Origin: Bradysia coprophila
Taxonomy: Eukaryota > Arthropoda > Insecta > Diptera > Sciaridae
NCBI RefSeq assembly: GCF_014529535.1
Contig: NW_023503555.1
Location: 6,944,001-7,008,000, forward strand
Direction: 5' to 3'
DNA: 64,000 nucleotides
In this document: piece after piece, positions 12,020 to 23,740 of the stretch
Layout: each line of letters opens with the position of its first letter
How positions within the stretch are numbered: the stretch's first letter is position 1
Translations under genes and position numbers: made by a program
The notes under the pieces: model-generated
What the model was told of the DNA's origin: nothing
Databases searched by the model: none
Seen by the model: only the letters and a program-made list of their open reading frames with translations

Positions 12020-14234
12020 CGAAAAATAAATAGAAAATTGACTCATCCACTGTATGCAATCACAATTTTTGACAAACCATTATTGTTTGAAATCGTTTGT
12101 TTATCGTTTGTGTTTGAACCATCTTCATTGGCTGACAACCCAACTAATTTATCCCTTCTACAAATTGTATGTGATGTGGCAGCATTTCGTCCGCTGTATC
12201 ATGTACTAATATTTACAATTGTATGGTGCCAGCGTAGTCAAACTGAGATTTTATCAGTTTTTTTAGCCCCGTACGAAATACTGGGGGCTTATAAGATTAA
12301 TATGTCGTTTGTAACATGTTGAATTGGAAGCAGACGGCACGGGCAAAGCATTTGTTTATGTTCACAGATAACGAATCCGCAATAAAAACAAGGCATCAGC
12401 ACAGTCGGGTGTCGGGTCGGAGCGTTTTCTTCGACTGAGCCCTGTACGACCCGTAAATCTATTTCGTCCGTTTCCACAATACGTCCTCAGCCCTAATACG
12501 CCCGTAACCCTAATACTTCTGTAACCCTTATGTGTCTCTTTCCAAAATGCTTCCGTAAGCCTATTGAGTACTTGACATTATTGCTCGCCTGTGGTGTGCG
12601 GAAGTTGCACTTCCAGCCGAATGCGAGGAATGCATCCCACACACCTCCATAAAAAATGTTGCAGCAAGACAGTACTTTGTTGACTTGTGAAAGAAAAATA
12701 CAAAAAACGGGCTTTCAGCATGACACATTTTCTGGCCGCAAGACAACAAAAGAAGTAACAGATTCGATAATTACACTGTGATGATGTGTTCTCCGCATGT
12801 AAACGGTTCTTTTTAACTGTTTTATTAAAATTCCAACGTTATCTTTGACAATTATTGTAAAGCTCGTTCACCAAGCAATCAATTATTGGAGAATAAAAAT
12901 GAAACTTTACCACCGATGATGTTACAATAACGTTTTTTTTTGTGTGGTGTAGTTTTAAAACATCCGAACACTTTCCACATTACACACATGGGGAACATTG
13001 TTTTGTAATGTAAAACGAATATGCCATAATCAGACCTCTTTCAAGTTAAAATAAAGTGCAAAGTGTACGGACCAGACTTTGCACATTTTCTGCACTTTTC
13101 TGAAAATCTTTTTCGAACTCACAATGTTATTCGTATTACAATATAAAACACTTGGACGTCCAAGCTGACGACGTTTATATAAAAACACACAGAGAGAAAT
13201 TCCTTTTTCTAAAAACCCCAAGCGATTGCTACACATGTAGCATTACCAACTCTGCATCGTCAGCGAGAATTAATTGATTGAACGGGAATAGTTCTTGGAG
13301 ATTTCTTTTTTGGATTTTGCGGGTAAAAGTGTCAATTGACAGAGTATCGGATCAATCATCGAAAAACAATCTCGAGGACACAAAAATTACTTATCGTTCG
13401 CAGACCCGGAGTGGCCATATTGGACGATCAGGCGTAGCCCGAAAGACTGACACACATTTTTATATGTATTGTGGCCGACTTGGAAACTTCTGTATAGGTC
13501 GCTCGGAGGACGTGCCATCGTGATGTGCTGGAAAATTTTACAACTGCTAACGATTCCTTCTTTTCCTTTTTTTATTAATTCATTAATTTATGAAGAGTCT
13601 GACCAATCGCAGAACTGAATTACAGTGTCCCTGCACACACGTTTTCGCATGGACTGAAAACATACATCACACAATTTCCATGCACGATATCGCTTTTGTA
13701 ATGTCCACTAATGAATATTCCACCTCTTATTTATATTTATTTAACATATAAAATCAAAGAGTCAAAAGGAATGCAAAGCAACAGCAAAACCATCAGCATA
13801 GAGGCAAGACCATCAATGGACATTTAATTAAATGTCCTTTATTTTGTGTTAAATCCTTGTGTGTGTGTCTGTGTGTGGATGTGTAATATCATCTAATGTG
13901 TAGCAATGCTTTTATGCTTTGTTTTGCTTAGGGGAGTGTGTGATGACCATTTACATCTTAAATTACATGTCACCGTTAAAAAATATGGAGCCACCCTCTC
14001 AATCCTCATACTCGTCATATAAATACAGTACCCATGCAGCTAGCCTCAATATGCGACTTTTTGTATAATACACAAACCATTTGAATGAAGTGTGCATTTG
14101 TTTGAGAATAAATTTTGAATTTGAAACGTAATGACTGAAACGTGAGTTTGAATTCGGAAATTTATTATTAAAGTGTTGGGTGCTGTTTCTGAAAGATATT
14201 GTGTTTGAAACATGGTCACAGTGTGGTTGAATTG
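12020..14234. other. Intergenic DNA, repeat debris at its left edge
   Basis: At 12,266-12,340 a CCCGTACGAAATACTGGGGG motif recurs, like one at 39.03 kb. The rest is AT-rich, with no ORF or splice pattern that supports a gene. Confidence 0.5.
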
Positions 14235-14239
14235 AGATT

Positions 14240-14615
14240 AATTCAAATTTGAATGCACTTGAATCAGCTCGGAGCTCTGAATTTTGTTTTCCAACTGTGC
14301 AATTTGGTGCTGGTCAGGGCATCTAGGCTGAGGAGTGAGTCCTGGAGACCTTATTGAAATGGTACAAAAAAATTGGTCCCATGGGTGTAAGGGAAGCCTC
14401 CGGAGACGCAAAATCGTAATTTTTAAAGTTTGACAAGACAGCACCAGCTTCCCTTATACCCATTGGACGAATTATTAGAACTACAGACTCTATGGATTAA
14501 AACTTAATTAGTTTTCATTCCGTAGCCTAGGTGCCCTGACTCCTGGTGCACCGAATGGTGTGGTCGAATATAAATTTTGTTCGTGGCCTCGTTCAGGGCT
14601 CCGAGCTGATTGGTA
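14240..14615. repeat. Long-arm foldback element, family copy 1
   Basis: Long arms face each other: CAGCTCGGAGCTCTGAA at left against TTCAGGGCTCCGAGCTG at right, then GGGCATCTAGGCT against AGCCTAGGTGCCC inside. Relatives with GGTGCACTAGGAGT-like words lie at about 20.3-20.7 and 44.1-44.5 kb. No transposase seen. Confidence 0.6.
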
Positions 14616-14619
14616 ATAA

Positions 14620-15630
14620 CCAAAAATGTCGAACTTTATTAAAACTCCATTCAACCGCACTGTGCCGTATGAACTCAAGCACCGACGAAAGTCTCAGCTA
14701 TTGTATTTGTATGGGAATTGTTGTGATATTATTGGAAATCGCGAAATTCGGGTTGGGTTTCTTTTTCATTTGAAATTTTCATCATTTCTACAAATTACGA
14801 ACATAATTTTCGGACAATGTACCCCCGTTTAACCGTATCATATCTCACCAAGGGAAAATTATTTCGACATTTTTAATTTCTCTTCTTAAACACACAAAAA
14901 AAATATTTCTTATAACAGAAACAAATCTATTATGGATGAGAAAGGGGTTTCGGTTTTACTTTTCTTTCTTTGCCTTTGTTTTCATTTATCTCATGGAAAT
15001 AGTGGATATTTTCGCCGCACCAGGCATGTAATTTACCTTATGGGAAAACATTATAATAACCCTCGAGGGAATTATATGTTTATCCAGTTCATACCACTCA
15101 CTCACCAGATAACTCAGTTCTTATTTCTCTCGGCTCTTTTTTTGGAAAAAATATTTTTCTTTTCGGATGTGTTTTGGTTCGGATAAATGAAAGTGGGTGA
15201 AATGCGATTTTTATGTTTTTTGACTGGTTAAGCTATTTGATAAGATAAATAAATGGTTTTATTGGATGAATTTTTTTTCTTTTTAATTTTCCTTTTTTTA
15301 TAAGAGGGAGAATTATATTCGTATTTATCTCCTCGTGAAACAATATTTTTCCTTGATATTTTCGGCTTACCCTTCATTTTACGGAACTCATAACTTAGCT
15401 TCTTTATTATGATACATTCATACATTATGCACGGATATCTAGAGGAATGGACTGGGTAGATGTAAGAAACTTTTGAATCAAATTGGATAATTCAATGTTT
15501 TTGAAGAAAAAAAAATCCAATCTCATCTGGGCGGGTGGTGACCATTGTTCTGTAGTCTAACTCGTGACCTCACAGAAAATGCTTGGTAACAACTTGACAT
15601 TAACACACTTGACACAATTGTTTGAAGGCA
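14620..15630. other. Intergenic DNA
   Basis: Holds an 84-codon plus-strand frame (14,932-15,186) with a hydrophobic, signal-peptide-like start and nothing recognisable after it. I see no splice partner or domain. Confidence 0.45.
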
Positions 15631-15633
15631 CGA

Positions 15634-15825
15634 CAGAGTAAAGTTAACCAGGCAGGAGCGCTTGTTTGACTAGTGACCTGAATAATCTAGTAGCCCTTGA
15701 TATTTTGCGAATAAAATTTTTCAATTTATGTCAGTGTTCATTTGAGTTCATTTTCATCACATGTATTAGGTCACTTATTTGACGTTTCGAAAATGAACCG
15801 CTCCTGCCTGGTTTATTTTACTCTG
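15634..15825. repeat. Palindromic MITE (CAGAGTAAA ends)
   Basis: Ends are CAGAGTAAAGTTAACCAGG and CCTGGTTTATTTTACTCTG, with the inner pair CAGGCAGGAGCG and CGCTCCTGCCTG. Further in, AGTGACCT and AGGTCACT also pair. The 192-bp span has no coding capacity. Confidence 0.75.
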
Positions 15826-15847
15826 CGTGTGTGTGGTTTTTAATAGC

Positions 15848-16065
15848 AAAATGTGTGTTAAAATTGACGAAGTAGTAGATTCGCAAAATATTTTGACCAA
15901 ATGAAGTAATAGATTCAATAGTATTGACATACATGACTATAGAAATTATACAATAACTATCAGAAATCAGATTAAGACGTTACTGTGAGTAAGGCAATAG
16001 GTCAAACAATGCTAGCTCAACGCTTTTATTTCTCTTAGTTGTCGACAACAGATGGCTTCTGTCTG
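15848..16065. repeat. TTAA-type MITE fragments, two orientations
   Basis: At 15,848-15,930 minus-oriented words occur (GAAGTAGTAGATTCG, ATGAAGTAATAGATTC). At 16,020-16,060 the plus-oriented 3' core appears (TTGTCGACAACAGATGG). Probably two truncated copies. Confidence 0.4.
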
Positions 16066-16069
16066 CGAG

Positions 16070-17885
16070 CAATGAAGCATTTAGAACTGCTTCGTTAAAA
16101 AAATTTATTGAGGTGAAGAAACGACGACTTGCTTAAGAAATGATGTGTTCGTGACGAATATCGTAGAATACTCATCATTTCTTCATAAATTCTTCGATAC
16201 TTATTTCATCGAATTTTCTGTGCAATCAGCTTATGACCCATAAGTGTCATTTATTCAAGGTCACTCCCAACTACGACAGTGAATAACTGAAAAAAACACT
16301 TAAGCTAACCTAACTCAGTTCTAGTATTTCTAGCTAGCATATCGCATTGGTAGTGTGCTAAAGTTCACTCAAGCTTCATAATTTGGGTAGTGTTCAACGT
16401 GTTTTTGTTACTGTACACAATGAAAGACTCATATACGTTATTTGCATACTTCGAGGCGTGGTTCGGAAAGCATGTTAATCCGGTGTTCCCGGCTGCACTT
16501 GTGATTGACCGTAAATACTGTTAGGTACGTCTCTAAACAAATCAAATCAAACCAAATCACGAACGGAGATATGGAATTTTTTTACGGATTCGTTACCTAT
16601 GACCATAGGCAAAAGCTTTGCCCTTGTGATCTATTTCAAATTTCATGCGTTACAAACACATAACGGTCTTAATAGCCCCAGTAGTACAGGAATGAAAATT
16701 CCAATAAAATATTTATTGTTCTAGGTCATGCAAATGTGAGTGGCTCGTAGAAGTATTATAGGAAGTACACTTTTGTTTGAAGATACTTCCACCTACAGTA
16801 CGATGGATTCACAATACCGAAACGAAACATTAGATTTTCCCTTCGTAAATGTTCATTAAACCCATCCAACGTTGCGCAAAAAAAAAAATATTTTTATCTC
16901 GCCCAAAAAACACAGCACAGACACACATGCCGACTATTTTCTTATTATTTCCATCCGAAAATATATATTTTCAATTTTCATCTTATGTCATACATTGTGT
17001 TTAATAAAAATTTATTGCGCGAAAACTAACAGATAGGAAATCTCTCAATTTATATTTATTGCCATGGTGGCAAAGAATGTACGTATAACCATTCCAAATG
17101 ATTTTAGTTCTCTAACTGAATCTTCCATTCGTTCAACACACACGCGTGCCTACCATTTTTATATAGATACATATGGAATAAGCTTTGGCTTTTGATATTG
17201 TTCAATGTAATAAAACTTATGCCATATCTCTCACCTCCATACCATATAGTGGAAATGAACAACCCCATGCACACGAAAACAAAAAATAATATAAAACAAC
17301 ACAACTTTTCCATAATAATGTGTGTTTGGCTATCTTATTTCAAATTGCTTCAATTTACTCGCACGCAATAAATAAATGGGATCATTCGGAGTCTATCTAT
17401 ATTTGGATGTGTGGACACCCCTTCGACACAACCATATTCTTTCAGTCGGAGTCGGATGTGGGTGATGTACACGTTAGATGGGAACATATATATGCTGGAA
17501 CAGTTTAAGTGTTACAGTTATGAATAAAACGTTGAGTACATGTTGGGAGATATAATGAAATATTTTGAAATTATGCTTCGATGTAATGACATGGTACAGT
17601 GATAAAACAAGATGTAATAAAAGTTTTGCAGAAAATTGGATTTGTCTGTGCTGCGAATGCTGATGATGTGTGTAAATATCGTAAAAAGTAAAACTGTCAG
17701 GGTGGATAAACGTATAGTTTCATATTGGACATGGTTCGGTTGTGAAGGTGAACCAATATCAATTTATTGAGAAAAACGAAAGATTGTGGCAATTGACTTT
17801 TTCGTTTCATGTGTCTCCGGTCTTAGTATGTCTATTAAAGGTATTGATCTGTCTGCAATGTAAATCACCTGAAAGCTTTTACTAA
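16070..17885. other. Intergenic DNA, no gene recognised
   Basis: AT-rich. Short frames at 17,104-17,313 (minus) and 17,320-17,508 (plus) have no supporting features. Confidence 0.5.
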
Positions 17886-17886
17886 A

Positions 17887-18090
17887 CCTGTCACATACGG
17901 CTATTCATCTGTTATCGATAACGACGACAAAATAAATGACAAAAGCTCTAGGTAATATGGTTCTTTATATATAGTAAAATGCATGTTAAAATTGAAGTAC
18001 AAGATTTGAAATGAACCGATTAAAAATACTTTAATCTTTAAGTAATAAACCCGATAATAATAATAATGGTCATATGCTTGTAATCTGTAA
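17887..18090 (-). repeat. TTAA-type MITE, near full length
   Basis: Begins CCTGTCACATACGGC, followed by ATTCATCTGTTATCGATAAC, then the reverse complement of the TATATAAAG core, GAAGTACAAGATTTGAAA and the ATGCTTGTAATCTG end. TTAA follows the right end at 18,091-18,094. It shares internal order with the 42.6 kb copy. Confidence 0.65.
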
Positions 18091-18109
18091 TTAACCTTTG
18101 ACACGTTCT

Positions 18110-19350
18110 TCTATTTGAAAGTTAAATTTTCAGAAGGAATGAGTGGACGTGAATGCAGTTTTGCATACCTGGAATTTATTTAATTTTAATCTAGGACCAA
18201 ACCACCGGTTAGTAATTAGCTGTAGCGAGTTGGGCCGCCCAAAAGAGTGAGCTGACACTTTCAAAGCATTCCGAAATTAACCTAGCCTGGAATCAAGACT
18301 GACTTCGCTGTCTCGACCACTTCGACAATGATTTATCACTCTTCGAAAATGGTGAAAATTTGACTTTGGCCGAGTGTGCCCCGGAAACTGAATGTTACTT
18401 TGAACAGTATTCGAGCGCATCAACAATATGAAAGAAATCAGATGTGGTCTTGCGACGCAATTTAAAAATATTCAAAAACTATTTTTCCATATTTTCTCGA
18501 TTTTGTCTACATTTCCTTTTTTCGCATGTTTTCCTTAATTTTGGAAAATTTGGAAAATCCGTACAAAAGTTGTAAGGTTAGGGAAAATTTGTGAATTTGG
18601 TAGATTCTGTAAGATGTGTAAAAATGTTTTATCAAAAAAAAGTCACTGAAAAAATTCCAAATCAAAAGTTAAAACAAATGAAGTAACAGATTTTGTGTCA
18701 GTCTCTTGTACGAATTCGCCACCATTTATTAGTTCGTAAGAATAGTCAATTCATCATTAGTTTCATATTGTTATATGAAAAGAAGTAGTAGAACCGATAA
18801 GGATACTGCTGATACACCTAGCGTATGGCAACGGTTAGTCGATATTAATTCGTGCTACATCAATCTTCAAAAAAAGGGCCAAGTATGTACAGTAAGGGCA
18901 GAAGTTTCTGCATTGAGTTTCTTCGTGTGATATAATGAAAATGATGAGGACAATCAGAAATTAAATAGAGATAAAGGTAGAATAACTTGAAATTGGACGT
19001 AGACATTGACTTCGTGTCCTAAAATAGAATAAATGTAGGAAAATAGTAATTAGGGAAAATCAGAGGTTCAACCGAGTGGTAGATAATCGTGTTTTTTAGC
19101 GCAAAAGGATTTTCTGGAAGAAAATTCTTAATCGATTTTATGTAAATTTTCTTTAATTTTCAAGAATTTTTTTTTCAGGATTTTCTAAAAATTTACGAAT
19201 TTTGTTATTTTCTAAGCCAACAATTTTCTTTCGAATGTAAAAGGAATTTTCTATGTTTATCTGCCGTTCGGGTACAACTCTATGCTTAAAGACTTTCAAC
19301 CGATTTTTAGTAAATTTTTTTGTTGAATTTGTTGATCAACTTATTATATC
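18110..19350. other. Intergenic DNA, no gene recognised
   Basis: Rich in TTTTCC and GGAAAA words. A short GAAGTAACAGATTTTG MITE scrap lies near 18,680. No gene supported. Confidence 0.5.
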
Positions 19351-19354
19351 TATA

Positions 19355-19515
19355 ATTATCTAGTTTGTCACTTATTTATTGTTCAACATTGATACAAAAT
19401 CTTGTACTTCACTTGTTTCAACAATCATTTAGCTTTGTATAAGACCACATAGTATTAGACACCTCATTGTATTTTTTTGTCATCGCTATCGACAACAGAT
19501 GACATTGAAAGCTAT
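19355..19515 (+). repeat. TTAA-type MITE, diverged copy
   Basis: Contains AAAATCTTGTACTTCACTTG, a TTTGTATAAGACC core and ATCGACAACAGATGACA in the family order. Termini are eroded. Confidence 0.5.
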
Positions 19516-19519
19516 TTAC

Positions 19520-20299
19520 ATTTTAAGAACTGTATTTTCTCTTCTTAAGAGCCAAAATAAATGAGATTTATTACAGCGAATACAAAAAAAACCCTGCAAA
19601 TTTGCATAAACCTGCAATTTCTGCCGTTATTAAAAGACAAACTGCTTTTTTTAATGAAACCACAAAATCATCATTTAAAAACCATAAAACTAATAAAAAG
19701 ATTCCATATTTCAACCAATATATTCATCAAATTCATATATTCCAGAGCAACAGAACGTCGAAACGAAAAAGGTAACAGATGTTTACAATTTACCTATTAT
19801 GGGCTCTCTGGATAACACACACCAAAAAAAAAACGATAAAACTCCAACTCCGAGACGAGAAAAAATCAAGCGAAGTTGTATTATAGAGATGTGAGTTTTA
19901 ATATATAATTTGTTTCAGCAGAAATTTGATCGAAATGGAAAAAGTCTCTGAAACTTATATAGGTGTGTAGGATTATAATGTATACGAATCCAGCGTAGAA
20001 TAGGTGCACGTATAACAACAGAAAATTTGGATTTTGATGGAATATAAAAAGCAATTTAAAAATTGAAATTGGTCGAAAAAGTTTTTAATAAAAAAATGTT
20101 TGTTTTTTTTTTGGTCGGAATACGATGAGTTAAGGGAGTGTGTTGGATGCACATTTTTCTGTGCAAGAAACTTTGGCCATCATAGCTCCGGTGATATATT
20201 AACTCAATATGATTACACTCTTCTGAACTAATCAAGCGAATCATAACAAATTGCATTTTGCTGAAGAGTATGACTGCACACACTGCCGTTGAATGGAGT
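19520..20299. other. Intergenic DNA, no gene recognised
   Basis: Lysine- and asparagine-rich frames typical of AT-rich noncoding DNA, with no domain or splice pattern. Confidence 0.45.
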
Positions 20300-20715
20300 T
20301 TTAATAAAAATTGGAATGCGCTTTTGATATCCTTGGATACTATACTATACTTGGGGACCTGAACAATTGTGAGTTCTACAGCATCATTCGGTGCACTAGG
20401 AGTCAGAGCACTTAGGCTACGATTGTTGTTGAGGTTGTAATCGCTAGAGGTTGTAATTCTAATAGTAATCGTACAAAAAGTTAGTCCTATGGTTGTAAGG
20501 GATGTACTCTCCGAATATCAACCTCAAAAAGTCCTCCAGCACTCCCTCCGTATCCTAGGTGCCATAACGTCCAGTGCACCGAAGGGTGCAATCGAACATA
20601 TTTTTGCAGAGACTTTCTCTGGGCTCCGACCTGATTAATACTATCCAAAAACATCAAAGTGCATTCAAATTGTATTAAATCTCCAATCAACCGCGCTGTG
20701 TTCAGTCCTCTTTTC
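20300..20715. repeat. Long-arm foldback element, family copy 2
   Basis: TTCGGTGCACTAGGAGTCAG near 20,389 faces GTCCAGTGCACCGAA near 20,573. CTCTGGGCTCCGACCTGATT near 20,620 matches the right arm of the 14.2 kb copy. Confidence 0.55.
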
Positions 20716-20719
20716 CGCA

Positions 20720-21595
20720 TTGATATTATGATCACCTATTATGTACCACCCATCTTATATAAATGTATGTTCGAATCATTCCTCCGCCCGCCCGTGTACC
20801 AAGTGTCTCTCGTACGTCGTACCCGCACATAAATTATTCGTAATGATTATTGACAAAATTGCTGCGACAATAATAATAAAAGCTCATAAAAATGTGTATT
20901 TTAACACATCTAAAATAACAATGTTGTCGTTGTAGTATATCCCATTCAATAATGCTAAGTGGTATACACCCGAGTACTTTGGGAGTTGTCATAATAGCTT
21001 CGCACCAGAGTTCTTTGTAATGTCTCGCACGATATACGGTTTTTGGTTGCTAGCTGAGCCACAGATGCGCTCTAAATTGAAATTGTCTCGCATTGCACGT
21101 CGTAGAATTATGACATTCTCGGGAAAATGACAATAAGGAGTGTGTGATGGAAGCGAAGCAATGACGAGAGCAATTCTTTGATATTTATTTTTACGATCCG
21201 AAATTGTAATGAGAACAGTTTATGCAATATTGTTGTGTGTGGGTAGTGTAGACCATTAATACCTTTTTCTGAGTGTATACAGACGGTATTATGTAGCAGA
21301 AAAGGGAGCCGCAGTCAATTTAATTGGAAAGTTAAATTATATTTTCAGAATAGTCCATGTTGAAGGAAGTCCTGATAGGAAATGCGACTGAGGGTGAGTT
21401 TTTGGCTCCTTATTTTTGATTCAAAGATTTACAAATCGAAGCATCGCATTTATTTATGGGTATGAGTTGAGTACTGCTTTTGGATATAACAGATTGTTCA
21501 CTATGGAGCGTTAACGTGCCAAAGACTTCCATGGAGTTTGCATGGGGTAAGAGGTGGGCAATGACACTCAAGTCCAAAACGGATAAATAAGTCAT
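20720..21595. other. Intergenic DNA left of the P450 duplication
   Basis: No coding evidence. A weak minus-oriented MITE resemblance lies near 20,835-20,920. Confidence 0.45.
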
Positions 21596-21990
21596 TTTAA
21601 GTTTTACTCTCGGATCTATTACTTCTTTTATTCTAAATATTTTCAAGAGATTGATTTCAAATCCTTTACTTCATTTTTTGAACCTATTTTTACTATATAA
21701 GACGGCATTAGTCAGATAGGGATTCCAACAATGAACTGTCATAAATCTAGTACATTTTCGGCTGGCCATACAAAAATTCATCCGAAAATGAATTTTCTGT
21801 AGTTCAGTCGAAAACCGTGCGTTTCGTGTTTCAAGCACTAGTTACTACGCCCAAAGCATGTAGAATCCATTACATAACCCGGGATAAAAAGATGAAAAGT
21901 CATCCGAAAATGAATTTTCTGTACTTCATTCCTGGAATCCCTGTTTGTCGTTTATTACTGCGTTCGTTATCGTTAACAGATGTAAATATA
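21596..21990 (+). repeat. TTAA-type MITE, split by an insertion
   Basis: Carries the family words and a TATATAAG core at 21,694-21,701. It is broken at 21,718-21,942 and resumes with TTTGTCGTTTATTACTGCG and ATCGTTAACAGATG. The unit B counterpart at 28.7 kb is unbroken. Confidence 0.65.
21718..21942. repeat. 225-bp insertion with AGGGATTCCA ends
   Basis: Ends AGGGATTCCA and TGGAATCCCT are exact inverses. The same point in unit B has no such sequence, so it inserted after the duplication or was lost from B. An internal TCATCCGAAAATGAATTTTC word occurs twice in direct orientation. No ORF of note. Confidence 0.7.
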
Positions 21991-22329
21991 AATCGTTGCA
22001 AGATGTTTTCACTACAATAAAACATTTAGTTCTTCAGATCCACTAGTTCACTTTGATAAAATACTCTCGAGTTTTGGAACAACAATAGAACCGCAATGGT
22101 CTCAGCAAAAATCAGTGCTATGTTTCCTTGCCATTTGTAAAGTACGAATGTTCTTAAGTGAGAGAATGTTCAAAAAAATCAAATATTTGAGTTATATTTT
22201 CTGCTTAGAGGCCCAAATATAATTAGTATAACTAAGCTGTAGGTAATAAATCACGAAATAATCTCTTTTCTTGTTATATCTGTCTCGATAGACATGCATA
22301 AAGTAATAACTTAATCATTTTGTTAAACC

Positions 22330-23020
22330 GGTTTAACATGATGTCTTGATGAGCAAAAAAATGAGCCAAAAAGTATATATACTTGTTTTTAAGTATATGA
22401 CCATAAACTTTGAAATACTGCTGTTCCAGGAGTATATATAAGGGTATAATTAAATACTAGTATTTACGGAACAGTATTTACTCGTATCCTTATGTAATAT
22501 GTATAGTCTTGCATACTAAAAGTCAGTCTGTCATGAATTCTCGTCGGGGCAACATCCTTGTGAGGTGACATGTAAAACCAATGTTCAAAAATAAGAAAAT
22601 TCATGAAACATTTTCTTGTCAGTTCACATTACGTATTCCGTTGTCGTTTTTCTTGTTAGGCGTACCTGTAGGGCTTTCTCTTGTTAGGAATATGTGTAGG
22701 GCTTTGTCTCGTTAGATATTAGGACTGTCTGGCGACAACGGATATTAGCAGAAAAATGCGCAACTGATAAGAAAATTTTTGTTTTAATGATTTTCTCATC
22801 CTTTAAAGTCTATGGACTAAACGAAGATGGGTTATCAAAACCGAAAATGTCATATTTCATTAGAAGCAAGTTTTGTGGAAAATTTCAACTTTCTCACAAA
22901 TGTCACCAGAGCGTCATGAGTAGGGCCTAATATGTAAAATTAATTTGCAAAATTTGCAAAAATTCACAGAAATTCACAAAAATTTACACAAATTTACGCT
23001 TCATTTTCAGCACATATATG
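22330..23020. repeat. Unit A-specific insert upstream of P450 A
   Basis: Unit A diverges from unit B after AATAACTTAATCATTTTGT and rejoins it at ATTGGTAAATT.TAGGA. The insert contains partial palindromes (GTTCC.GGAGTATATATAAGG against CCTTATG...GGAACAG) and the repeated words CTTGTTAGG and TAGGGCTTT. Unit B has a different, shorter sequence there (about 29,190-29,335). Confidence 0.5.
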
Positions 23021-23224
23021 CTATATGCTATATATTGGTAAATTGTAGGAGTGTTGCTGAAGCAGTATTGCTAGCTGTTAAATTTTGGCCACAATAAATG
23101 ATGCAGTAAATTTGTGAGTTGTCAAGAAACTTAACTTTTGTCTCGCACTACAACTCTCACATCTCTAAAAAAATATTTTATCTCTTGTGACGTAAATGAC
23201 TATTCTCACGCTCATATTGGTATT

Positions 23225-23228
23225 TTAA
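23225..23228. other. Empty TTAA site, paralogous to a MITE insertion
   Basis: Unit A reads GGTATTTTAACACTGTGACC without interruption. In unit B the same sequence is split at this TTAA by the 204-bp MITE at 29,497-29,700. Confidence 0.85.
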
Positions 23229-23374
23229 CACTGTGACCTCTGTAAACTTTTTATAGCTGTTCCAGCATTGGACAATTTGTTTTTGTTGCACAGATACAAC
23301 TAGAAACTCGATGTTCTGTGAAAGTTAGAAATATTTGCCAGAGATGTATTAAAACCTTTAAATCAACAGTTTTA

Positions 23375-23565
23375 CTATCAGATCTATTACTTCATTTTAA
23401 TTTCATTTTCAATTTAATTTGGTCAAAGTACTTTTAAAACATTGATGTCAAATCTATCACTTAATTTTTTGAACATTTTTCGCTGCTTTGTAAGACCGCA
23501 TTAGTTAAAGCTTATTGTTCTGAAGTGTTTATCGATAGCAGATGATATCCGTCCGTAGCAGGTCA
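23375..23565 (+). repeat. TTAA-type MITE in the P450 A upstream region
   Basis: Contains ATCAGATCTATTACTTCATT, AAATCTATCACTTAATTTT and ATCGATAGCAGATGATATCC in family order. It is shared with unit B (29,840-29,985, which has a short internal deletion), so it predates the duplication. It ends about 180 bp before the P450 start codon. Confidence 0.65.
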
Positions 23566-23740
23566 AATTCAATACGGTCACTGAATTTTTGGGTCTGAAT
23601 ACGTCTCTGTCAGATAAGTATTATCAAGTGAATTAAAATTTTAAAAAGAATTTATCTAATCATAATGAGCGACCAAAAATTCAAAATAAATGTAACGCAC
23701 CATTACAGTGCAACCCTCGTAGAGTTAAAAAGAAATCGAA

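Noticed and set aside
11840-12322. 160-codon plus-strand frame
   Set aside because: It starts inside repeat units and runs through the edge of the composite repeat; the translation looks like nothing known.
14932-15186. 84-codon frame with a signal-peptide-like start
   Set aside because: The hydrophobic start is T-rich sequence, the rest has no family resemblance and no partner exon was found.
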